From Micromonospora coerulea (GTDB taxonomy: Bacteria; Actinomycetota; Actinomycetes; Mycobacteriales; Micromonosporaceae), in NCBI RefSeq assembly GCF_016598485.1, contig NZ_JAEMUW010000009.1, positions 62,001 to 126,000 of the forward strand: DNA of 64,000 nucleotides, in the 5' to 3' direction. The translations under genes were made by a program, and so were the position numbers. A model generated the notes under the pieces. That model was not told the DNA's origin and searched no databases. It saw only the letters and a program-made list of their open reading frames with translations. Every line of letters starts with the position of its first letter. Position 1 is the stretch's first letter. Shown here in pieces: positions 1-7,740 of the stretch.

Positions 1-1574
1 GGCGCGTTGGGCTGCCGACAGACCAGTTCGAGGAACCTGGCGCGCGCCTCCTCGTCGTAGCGCAAAGCCTCAGCTGAGGTGATTCCCTGGGCGAATAGGT
101 GGCTCAGCGGGGAGCTGCTCGAGGCCCGCTTGACGTGGATCAGCTCGCCGTCGGGACCCAGCAGGTCACACGCCTCGATCCCCCGCGGGTGCTGTGCCGT
201 GCGGAGAAGCTTCTTGTCCAGCAGGACTAGCTGCTGGTCGCGCTTGGCGGCCGTCCGGTTGTAGGCGTCCTCGTCGGGAAGGTCGCTGGTCCACGGCGGC
301 AGGACGATCTCGGACGGCCGGTCCAGGATCTGAGCGATCTCCTGGCGCAGGAACTCGCGGTGCCGGTCGCCGATCTCGTACCACTTGCCCTCGTGCAGCA
401 GCAGGTGACTGGTGCCGACGGCCACCTCCGCGGTGATCCAGCGGGACACCGGGGTCGACAGCATCTCGTCGGTCCCGCCCGCGTCGCCGTAGAGCGTGAT
501 CTTTCCGTTGCGCAGGCCGGTCCACCGGTCACCGTTCAGTGCCTCATTGGTGTGGGCGAGGATCGTGGCGAGGTCCAGCTCCGTGGTCAGGCTGGCGCGC
601 CGTACCGACTTCGGCACCTGGATCCGGTACGACCCGACATGCTCGATGTCGGCGATGAGGTCGCCCGGCACGGCCACGCCGAGCTCGGGCGGTTCGGCCA
701 GCGCCAGCCGCTGATCCATGGTGTCGACGAGCTCCGGCATCCGGGGGTCGGACGCCGGCACTGGGCGGATCTGCGTGATGAACTCCAGGTCGGCCAGCGG
801 AGACTCCTGCCGGCACACCCGGTCGATCTCGCGCAGGTCTGCGAGGAGTCCCTCAGGCTCGACGCAGAGGGGGATGCGCAGTGCTTCACCGCCCTCGACC
901 TTGACCGGCCTGCCGGTACGGCGGCACGCCGTCAGGTTCGGGTTGTCCGTGCGTCCGCAGACCTGGCCGACTATCTCGCCCCACTTGTCGATGCCGTACT
1001 TCCAGATGGGCTGACCGCCGGGCACCAGACTGCGGTCCACCCGTCCGCTGGCTCCGACGACCCGGCGGCGGACCTGGCGGATCTCGCTCGGCAGCAGGGC
1101 CCGGACCGCGAAGGACACGCCGAAGGTGGCGTCAACCTTCTCCTGCTCGACCATGAACCGGCCCAGGGTGCCGTAGGCCAGGGCGTACGTCCGATCGTCG
1201 ACGGCCAGGAGCAGCGCGCCGCCGCCGCTGCTGTAGCCCAGGTCCACGTCCTCGCCGATGAGCCCGGCCAGTACGTCGCACCACTCGGCCCGGGCGCGCG
1301 GCACGGTGCCGTGCACCAGGAGCGCCGGCGCGTCGGCGACCCGGCGAGGCGTCGGCTCGAAGCCGTTCTCCCGCAGGTAGTCCCCGTTCAGCGCGGCCAC
1401 GAGCCCGTCGGCAGTGGGCGGAACGGTGAGCCGGTAGATGGTGGTCGGGTAGGTGCCCGGAGGGGCCGGCGGCAGTGGGCACTCGAACAGGGCAGGCTGG
1501 TTGGGGGAGCGGCGCCGGCGGTCCTTGCGGACGATGCTGCCGGTGGTGCTGGCACGGTTCGTCGCACTACGCAT
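1..1574 (-). CDS. TIGR04141/DUF6119 family protein, C-terminus cut by window edge
   Basis: The minus strand is open from an ATG at 1574 to the left edge, giving 524 visible residues. The start has a GAGGAG ribosome site six bases upstream. I recognise the sporadically distributed TIGR04141 (DUF6119) family. The strongest sign is a segment near the visible end that reads roughly HVKRASSSSPLSHLFAQG, typical of that family, which normally runs to about 525-600 residues, so little should be missing. The biochemical function is not established; family members are usually found among restriction and other phage-defence genes, as here. No catalytic site is evident to me. Long open frames on the opposite strand (for example 360-1592) are shadows of this gene. 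The family call is from memory of the motif, not from a search. Confidence 0.8.
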   Translation of the reverse strand, partial: MRSATNRASTTGSIVRKDRRRRSPNQPALFECPLPPAPPGTYPTTIYRLTVPPTADGLVAALNGDYLRENGFEPTPRRVADAPALLVHGTVPRARAEWCDVLAGLIGEDVDLGYSSGGGALLLAVDDRTYALAYGTLGRFMVEQEKVDATFGVSFAVRALLPSEIRQVRRRVVGASGRVDRSLVPGGQPIWKYGIDKWGEIVGQVCGRTDNPNLTACRRTGRPVKVEGGEALRIPLCVEPEGLLADLREIDRVCRQESPLADLEFITQIRPVPASDPRMPELVDTMDQRLALAEPPELGVAVPGDLIADIEHVGSYRIQVPKSVRRASLTTELDLATILAHTNEALNGDRWTGLRNGKITLYGDAGGTDEMLSTPVSRWITAEVAVGTSHLLLHEGKWYEIGDRHREFLRQEIAQILDRPSEIVLPPWTSDLPDEDAYNRTAAKRDQQLVLLDKKLLRTAQHPRGIEACDLLGPDGELIHVKRASSSSPLSHLFAQGITSAEALRYDEEARARFLELVCRQPNA

Positions 1575-1672
1575 GTCGATCTCCTCGCATAGAGATTCGT
1601 GATGGCGGAGGTGCGGTGCAGATTGCGCCGGGGGAGGGCTTCGCGGGTCCCGCCCCCCGGGCGCGGACGAGG

Positions 1673-2203
1673 TCAGCTCAGGGCGACGGTGACGCCGCCG
1701 GAGAACGGCGAATCGTGCAGCTCGAGCTTGGCGAGATTGACATTCTTCGGGATGTCGAAGACGACCACGCCGGTGACCTGGTTGCCGGGGTTGATCTCGT
1801 TGAGGAACGTCTCCGCGTTCTGGTTGGCGTAGATCGCGGCGCCGTTGTCCGAGGAGTACTCCGTGCCGTTGGCGGCGTACGCCTTCTGGCTGCTGCCGTC
1901 GAACATCTGCGACTCCTTGCCGATGTTCTTGACGTTGATGGTGACCAGGCAGAACTGGCCCTGCGCCTTGGCGCCGACCAGGCTGCTGCCGAGCTTGGCG
2001 ACGCCGCACTTGGCCGACTTCACCGTGAACTCGAACTTGCCGTCCCGGGCCGGCTGGCCGATCTTCGCGACCTTCGGCTTGTCGTCGCCCTTGGCGCCGC
2101 CGGCGTCGGCCTTGCTGCTGGTGGCGTCGTCGGTGGTCCCGGCGCCGCAGCCCAGCGCGACGAGGGCGGTGGCGAACAGGGCGAACGTGGTGGTCTTGCG
2201 CAT
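1673..2203 (-). CDS. Secreted lipoprotein with DUF4352-like domain
   Basis: This 176-residue protein starts at an ATG with an AGGAG site upstream. Residues 1-20 form a lipoprotein signal: MRK, a hydrophobic stretch, then the lipobox ALGC followed by a Gly/Thr-rich linker. The rest (about residues 50-176) has the pattern of the DUF4352/telokin-like immunoglobulin fold: a beta-rich domain with FEFTVKSAKCGV, a paired second cysteine near QFCLVTINVKNIG, and a C-terminal VVFDIPKN strand. Such proteins are anchored on the outer face of the membrane; their ligand is unknown. It sits between two defence genes, but nothing in it suggests a defence role, so it may be a passenger. The open frame extends upstream to 2338, but that extension lacks a ribosome site and would bury the signal peptide. 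Confidence 0.8.
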   Translation of the reverse strand: MRKTTTFALFATALVALGCGAGTTDDATSSKADAGGAKGDDKPKVAKIGQPARDGKFEFTVKSAKCGVAKLGSSLVGAKAQGQFCLVTINVKNIGKESQMFDGSSQKAYAANGTEYSSDNGAAIYANQNAETFLNEINPGNQVTGVVVFDIPKNVNLAKLELHDSPFSGGVTVALS

Positions 2204-2294
2204 CGTTTTCTCCTGCTGAAGAGGTGGGCGCGCGCCAACGCGCCGCGGGGGTGTAGTCCTGAATGCCCTCGCCGTGTAGCGGGAAAGCTCCGCC

Positions 2295-2360
2295 AGTACA
2301 GCACTGCGTGAAAACACTGTCAACCACGATATTGCCAACCGCCACGCGCAGCACTAAAGT
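2295..2360. promoter_or_regulatory. Back-to-back promoters between lipoprotein and HTH-methyltransferase genes
   Basis: On the plus strand TTGCCA (2332-2337) and TAAAGT (2355-2360) are separated by exactly 17 bases and lie about 40 bases before the ATG at 2399. On the minus strand TTGACA (2323-2318) and TGTACT (2300-2295) are also separated by 17 bases and point to the lipoprotein gene at 2203. The two -35 boxes are only 8 bases apart, so polymerase binding on one strand would affect the other. Boxes are read directly; promoter activity is inferred. Confidence 0.5.
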
Positions 2361-2398
2361 CGGTCTGGCCACGCCGCCGCCGAGGAGGAGCCGAACAG

Positions 2399-4345
2399 AT
2401 GCCACAGGTCACCGCCGCGGAGATCTCCCGCATGGTCGGCGTCAGTCGGGCGACCGTCAGCAACTGGCGCCGCCGCCACCCTGAATTCCCATCACCTTCA
2501 GGCGGGACGGAGACGAGCCCGGCGTACGACCTGGACGCCGTGCGGTCCTGGCTCAGCTCGCGAGGTCAGCTACCAGCGGAAACCCCGGCGGAGGAGCTGC
2601 GAGCGGCCTTACGTGACCACCCGCAGACGGCAGACCCGACACGGCTGTTGCCGTTGGTGATCGCCGCTCACCGGCTGGACCGCGCCGACCTCGACCAGGT
2701 ACTCGACCTGCCCGACGAAGGCCTACCCCGCCGTGCCACCGACCTCGTGGCCGATGCCGAGACATACGGCGACGATGACGTTGCGGTGCTGCGGGCGCTG
2801 CTGCGCTGCGTGCGAGGCGAGGGCGCGCTGGCCGCCGCCGACATTCTCGCCGAACGCGGCACGGACGAGCCGGCCACGACGGGCACATACCGAACGCCGG
2901 CAGAGGTGGCGGACCTCATGGCCGATCTCCTGCCCGGTCCCGACGGGCGCTTCCCATCCGACGTGTACGACCCGGCCTGCGGATTCGGCGGGCTGCTCAC
3001 CGCAGCAGCCCGGCACGGTGCCCGCCGGCTGTATGGGCAGGATCTGCTCCCCACCCAGGCGGCGCAGGCCGCGACGCGGCTCGGCCTGCAGGACGGCGAC
3101 GTGCTGACCGACATCCGCAGCGGCGACAGCCTGCGGGACAACGCATTCCCCGCGCTGGCGGCCGACGCGGTGCTGTGCAATCCGCCGTACGGCAACCGCG
3201 ACTGGGGCCAGGACGTCCTGGCGTACGACCCGCGCTGGGTCTACGGCCTGCCCCCGAAGGGTGAGCCAGAGCTGGCCTGGGTCCAGCACTGCCTCGCCCA
3301 CCTCGCACCCGGCGGGCGCGCGGTCCTGCTGATGCCCCCCGCCACCGCCGAACGCACCTCCGGTCGGCGGATCAGGGCGGAACTCGTGCACAGCGGCGCA
3401 CTCCGGGCGGTGATCGCGCTGCCGGCCGGTGCCGCACCGCCCCCGCACATCGGGTTGAACGTGTGGGTCCTGACACGACCCGCCGACCCGTCTCCGGCGC
3501 CGGAGAGCGTGTTGTTCGTCGACGCCGCCGGTCCGGGCCGGCAGAGCTGGGAGTCGGTTCGCAAGGCGGTGCTCGGCGCCTGGTCGGCGTACACGGAAGG
3601 GGTCTTTGAAGCTGTGCCGTCCGTGGCGCGCGCGGTGCCGGTCGTCGACCTGCTCGCCGGAGCGACCGACCTGGCCCCGGCCCGGCACGTCCAGTCGGTG
3701 ACGACCGCGCTCCGGCCCGCCGACCACCTGCAGGAGGTACGCCGAATGCGCGCCGAGCTGCGGCGCGCGGCGGATGCGCTGATCGGCGTGACCGACCGGG
3801 GTGAACGATGGGCGACGGCCGGCGAACAGCCGCGGAGCTGGCGTACCACCGCTGTCGCGGACCTGCTCCGCGGCGGGGCGTTGACGTTGCTGCGCGCTGT
3901 TCCCGCTGGTCGCGCCACCACCGGCGACTCCGACATCGAAATCTGGGCGGGGGACGTCATCCTGCCGGAGTTGTTCACCCGCCCGTACCGCGCGCGGGTC
4001 GCCGACGCCTCCGACGACGGCCGAACGCTGCGCCGACAGCATCTCCTGCTGCGGCCCGACCCGCAGCGCCTCGACCCGTGGTTCCTGGCCGGCTTCCTCA
4101 GCGCGGAGGAGAACGTCAACGCGGCCGCCACCGGCAGCACGATCGTGCGGGTTGATGTCCGCCGGCTGCGGGTGCCCGTCATGGCGCTGCTGGAGCAGCA
4201 GCGGTATGGGCGCGGCTTCCGGCAGGTGCAGGAGCTTCGGGCGGCGGCCGACGCAGTTGGCCAGCTCGTTGAGGAGACCGCCGCCGCCCTTGGCATCGGC
4301 CTGACCGGCGGAGTGCTGCTTCCGCCGGACGATGGCCAGGCGTAA
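2399..4345 (+). CDS. HTH - N6-adenine DNA methyltransferase - TRD-like fusion protein
   Basis: This 648-residue protein is a DNA methyltransferase of the type I HsdM/N6_Mtase class with extra parts. Residues 1-55 form a MerR/AlpA-like helix-turn-helix (TAAEISRMVGVSRATVSNWR). The catalytic domain carries motif I DPACGFGG at residue 191 and motif IV NPPYG at residue 261, the signature of adenine-N6 methylation. The last 150 residues, ending in a long helix-rich stretch (EQQRYGRGFRQVQELRAAADAV), look like one half of an HsdS specificity subunit, so the protein may recognise and methylate DNA alone. No nuclease motif is visible. It precedes hsdM by 118 bases on the same strand. It could be a second methylation activity for the neighbouring restriction system or a stand-alone epigenetic regulator. 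Confidence 0.8.
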   Translation: MPQVTAAEISRMVGVSRATVSNWRRRHPEFPSPSGGTETSPAYDLDAVRSWLSSRGQLPAETPAEELRAALRDHPQTADPTRLLPLVIAAHRLDRADLDQVLDLPDEGLPRRATDLVADAETYGDDDVAVLRALLRCVRGEGALAAADILAERGTDEPATTGTYRTPAEVADLMADLLPGPDGRFPSDVYDPACGFGGLLTAAARHGARRLYGQDLLPTQAAQAATRLGLQDGDVLTDIRSGDSLRDNAFPALAADAVLCNPPYGNRDWGQDVLAYDPRWVYGLPPKGEPELAWVQHCLAHLAPGGRAVLLMPPATAERTSGRRIRAELVHSGALRAVIALPAGAAPPPHIGLNVWVLTRPADPSPAPESVLFVDAAGPGRQSWESVRKAVLGAWSAYTEGVFEAVPSVARAVPVVDLLAGATDLAPARHVQSVTTALRPADHLQEVRRMRAELRRAADALIGVTDRGERWATAGEQPRSWRTTAVADLLRGGALTLLRAVPAGRATTGDSDIEIWAGDVILPELFTRPYRARVADASDDGRTLRRQHLLLRPDPQRLDPWFLAGFLSAEENVNAAATGSTIVRVDVRRLRVPVMALLEQQRYGRGFRQVQELRAAADAVGQLVEETAAALGIGLTGGVLLPPDDGQA

Positions 4346-4463
4346 CCGATGTGCGCTGCCACCGATCGCGGCGCTCCCGCTACGGTAAGACCCGCTCCAT
4401 GCCGGAACTTGTAGGACAAATGGCACTCCATCACCGGACGAGTAGTGAAAGCGAGCTGTTCAC

Positions 4464-6428
4464 GTGAGCACCCACCAGAGCCTGGCCAGTTTCATCTGGT
4501 CGGTTGCCGACCTGCTGCGCGGCGACTACAAGCAGTCGGAGTACGGCAAGGTGATCCTGCCGCTAACCGTGCTGCGCCGCCTGGACTGCGTCATGGCGCC
4601 GACCCGCAAGGCGGTGTGGGATCGCGACGCCTCGCTGAAGCTCACCAACAAGGATCAGTTGCTGCGGATCGCGGCCGGCCTGCCGTTCTACAACACCTCA
4701 AAGCAGAGCTTCGAGACCATCGGCGGGTCCGCGCCCGACGTGGCGAAGAACCTCACCGACTACATCAACGGCTTCTCCCCGAACGCCGGCGAGATCATCG
4801 ACAAGTACGACTTCCACACCCAGATCGCGCGGCTGCAGTCGGCCAAGCTGCTCTACACGGTGGTGCAGAAGTTCCGCGACATCGACCTCAGCCCGGAGCG
4901 GGTCGACAACCACCAGATGGGCTATGTCTTCGAGGAGCTGATCCGGCGCTTCTCCGAAATCTCGAACGAGACGGCCGGTGAGCACTTCACCCCGCGCGAG
5001 GTCATCAAGTTGATGGTGAACCTGCTCATCGGCCCGGACACTGAGCACCTCAACGAGCCCGGCAAGGTCATCAACGTGCTCGACCCCGCGTGCGGCACCG
5101 GCGGCATGCTGTCGGCGGCCGAGGACACCATCACCTCCCTCAACCCGCACGCGAGCGTGAAGCTCTTCGGTCAGGAGCTCAACCCCGAGTCGTACGCCAT
5201 CTGCCGCTCGGACATGATGCTCAAGGGCCAGGACCCGTCGAATATCCACCTGGGCAACTCGTTCAGCGACGACGGCCACGAGGGCCGGCGCTTCGACTAC
5301 CTGCTGGCCAACCCGCCCTTCGGCGTGGAGTGGAAGAAGGTGGAGCCCGAGGTCAAGGAAGAGGCCAAGCTCGGGCACGCGGGCCGCTTCGGCGCCGGCC
5401 TGCCGCGCATCAACGACGGCTCGTTCCTCTTCCTCCAGCACATGATCTCCAAGATGGAACCGCCGGAGAAGGGCGGCTCCCGCATCGCCATCGTCTTCAA
5501 CGGCTCGCCGCTGTTCACCGGCGCTGCGGAGTCCGGCGAGTCGAACATCCGCCGCTGGATCCTCGAGAACGACCTGCTCGAAGGCATCGTCGGCCTGCCG
5601 GACCAACTCTTCTACAACACCGGCATCTCCACGTACTTCTGGATCCTGTCCAATCGGAAGGCCGAGCGCCTCAAGCGCAAGGTGATCCTGCTGGACGCCC
5701 GCGACCAATGGGTCAAGATGCGCAAAAGCCTCGGCGACAAGCGCAAGATGATCTCCGAGGAGCAGATCGCGTACGTCACCCGGCTCTACGGCCAGGCGCT
5801 GGCCATCGCGACGGACGAGTCGCACCCCGATCACGCTAAGGTCAAGGTCTTCCAGACCACCGACTTCGGCTACCAGCGCATCACGGTGGAACGGCCGCTC
5901 AAGCTCCGCTTCGAGGTCACCGAGGAGACGCTCGCCGCGCTCGCGGAGAGCAAACCCCTTTCCCGGTACGCGTACCGCGACGCGCTGATCGGCGCGTTTA
6001 AGCCGCTGCTCGGCACGGTATGGCGCACAAAGGCCGAGGTCAAGGACGCGCTGCACACGGCGGCGGTCGCCGGTGGCGCGCTGTGGCCGACCGGCGCCCC
6101 CGGGAAGGCCATCATGGACAGCGTCTCAGTCGGCGACCCGGACGGCGAGGTGCAGACGGTCAAGGGCGAGGTCGTCCCCGCCCCGGACCTACGCGACTAC
6201 GAGAACGTGCCGCTTGCCGAGGACATCCACGAGTACTTCGACCGCGAGGTGCGGCCGCACGTCCCCGACGCCTGGATCGACGAGAGCAAGACCAAGATCG
6301 GGTACGAAATCCCCTTCACCCGTCACTTCTACATCTACAAGCCGCCACGTCCGCTAGCCGAAATCGACGCGGAGCTACGCGAGCTCGAAGCCCAGATCCA
6401 GGCGCTGCTGACCGAGGTGACGTCTTGA
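4464..6428 (+). CDS. hsdM: Type I restriction-modification methyltransferase subunit HsdM
   Basis: This 654-residue protein is the modification subunit of a type I restriction enzyme; with HsdS it methylates adenine in the target sequence, and with HsdR it forms the cleaving complex. Residues 1-150 match the HsdM N-terminal helical domain (ASFIWSVADLLRGDYKQSEYG). The methyltransferase domain follows, with motif I DPACGTGG at residue 207 and motif IV NPPFG at residue 283. The C-terminal segment ending in LRELEAQIQALL is a coiled coil expected to contact HsdS. The start is GTG at 4464; the upstream ribosome site is weak. The gene overlaps hsdS by four bases, indicating translational coupling. 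The length is somewhat above the usual 500-550 because of a C-terminal extension. Confidence 0.95.
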   Translation: MSTHQSLASFIWSVADLLRGDYKQSEYGKVILPLTVLRRLDCVMAPTRKAVWDRDASLKLTNKDQLLRIAAGLPFYNTSKQSFETIGGSAPDVAKNLTDYINGFSPNAGEIIDKYDFHTQIARLQSAKLLYTVVQKFRDIDLSPERVDNHQMGYVFEELIRRFSEISNETAGEHFTPREVIKLMVNLLIGPDTEHLNEPGKVINVLDPACGTGGMLSAAEDTITSLNPHASVKLFGQELNPESYAICRSDMMLKGQDPSNIHLGNSFSDDGHEGRRFDYLLANPPFGVEWKKVEPEVKEEAKLGHAGRFGAGLPRINDGSFLFLQHMISKMEPPEKGGSRIAIVFNGSPLFTGAAESGESNIRRWILENDLLEGIVGLPDQLFYNTGISTYFWILSNRKAERLKRKVILLDARDQWVKMRKSLGDKRKMISEEQIAYVTRLYGQALAIATDESHPDHAKVKVFQTTDFGYQRITVERPLKLRFEVTEETLAALAESKPLSRYAYRDALIGAFKPLLGTVWRTKAEVKDALHTAAVAGGALWPTGAPGKAIMDSVSVGDPDGEVQTVKGEVVPAPDLRDYENVPLAEDIHEYFDREVRPHVPDAWIDESKTKIGYEIPFTRHFYIYKPPRPLAEIDAELRELEAQIQALLTEVTS

Positions 6429-7675
6429 CGTTCCCTCGTACTCGCCTCAAGTTCCTGCTGTCGCGAAGTGACGCCGGAGCATGGGGAGACGATGCGCCCG
6501 ATGATGACGGCGTGCCGGTTCTACGCTCGACCGACATTGACTTGCTTGGTCGCATCGACGGATCGAATGCCGCGATTCGGCGCCTGTCGGGCCGAGAGAA
6601 ATTCGCGACTCGCTTGGAGCGCGAGGATATATTGGTAGTTAAGTCGAGTGGCAGCGACGCGCATCTTGGGAAGTCCGGCTATGTGGAGTCGTCCGACACG
6701 CCGGTGTACTTCTCGAACTTCCTGCAACGGCTGCGCGTCGTGGCTCAGGTGGAGCCCCGGTTCGTTTGGTATTTCCTGAATAGCCAAGACATGAAGTCCC
6801 AAATCCGAGAAATAAGCTCGACGACGACCGGTCTGCAGAACCTTACTGGCGGCGTTCTTGGCGAGGCGGCGGTGCCGTGTCCGCCGCTGTCCGATCAGCG
6901 GCGGATCGCCGACTTCCTCGACGTCGAAACCGCCCACATCGACGAACTCGATGCCGCGCGTTCCCGACATTTGGAGCTTTTGCAGGAGCTATCGGCGGCG
7001 CACGTGGCATCCGCCTTTGAGCTTGAGGCAACAGTCCCCAAAGTTAGGCTCGGCTATCTAGCCACCATCCAGACGGGCGTCACCGTGGATGCCTCCCGCT
7101 CGGCCGGTAGTGACGCCGTCACCCGACCGTACCTGCGCGTCGCCAATGTTCAGGCTGGCTATCTCGACCTGAATCAGATAACAGAGATCACCGTGCCGCG
7201 GCGCCTAGCCGCCGCTTCCACCCTGCAGGCGGGTGACGTCCTGATGACAGAAGGGGGGGATCTTGACAAGTTGGGACGCGGAACCGTGTGGGAGGGTCAG
7301 ATTGAAGGGTGCCTGCACCAGAACCATGTTTTCGCCGTGCGAGTGAACAGGGGTGCGCTTGACGCGGACTACCTGGCAATGTTGACGCGGGCCACACCCG
7401 CGCGAATTCATTTTGAGAGCACGGGCAACAAGACGACTAATCTAGCGTCGACCAGCAGTAGCAAGATTCGTGAACTGCGGGTGCCACTTCCGCCGATCAG
7501 TCGGCAGCGAGCGGTTGTTGCGGAAGTCAAGGCGGCTCTCGCGGCCATCGAAGCAATCGCTTCGGCGGTGCGCTGTCAACGCAAGCTGTTGGCGGAGCGG
7601 CGCCAGGCGCTAATCACTGCGGCCGTGACCGGGCAATTCGACGTCACGACAGCGGGCTGCGTGGGTGCGGAATGA
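6425..7675 (+). CDS. hsdS: Type I restriction-modification specificity subunit HsdS
   Basis: This 416-residue protein defines which DNA sequence the complex binds. It has the usual plan of two target-recognition domains, each followed by a conserved helical spacer: TRD1 about residues 5-150, spacer with DQRRIADFLDVETAHIDEL near 160-200, TRD2 about 205-360, and a second spacer ending RRQALITAAVTGQFDV. The start is the TTG at 6425, which overlaps the hsdM stop in a TTGA arrangement and has GAGGTGA just upstream; no ATG or GTG fits better. Both TRDs contain visibly more A/T-rich stretches (around 6590-6840 and 7400-7460) than hsdM and hsdR, as expected for specificity domains exchanged by recombination. 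Confidence 0.93.
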   Translation: MTFPRTRLKFLLSRSDAGAWGDDAPDDDGVPVLRSTDIDLLGRIDGSNAAIRRLSGREKFATRLEREDILVVKSSGSDAHLGKSGYVESSDTPVYFSNFLQRLRVVAQVEPRFVWYFLNSQDMKSQIREISSTTTGLQNLTGGVLGEAAVPCPPLSDQRRIADFLDVETAHIDELDAARSRHLELLQELSAAHVASAFELEATVPKVRLGYLATIQTGVTVDASRSAGSDAVTRPYLRVANVQAGYLDLNQITEITVPRRLAAASTLQAGDVLMTEGGDLDKLGRGTVWEGQIEGCLHQNHVFAVRVNRGALDADYLAMLTRATPARIHFESTGNKTTNLASTSSSKIRELRVPLPPISRQRAVVAEVKAALAAIEAIASAVRCQRKLLAERRQALITAAVTGQFDVTTAGCVGAE

Positions 7676-7740
7676 AAACTTGAGGAGTCGCAGACGGGGC
7701 ACTTGGTTGGTAGGCGGTAGACATATTTCGGAGGATTTCT

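Noticed and set aside
360..1592. 410-residue plus-strand open frame
   Set aside because: It is antisense to the TIGR04141-type gene, has no ribosome site or family resemblance, and arises from GC-rich codon bias.
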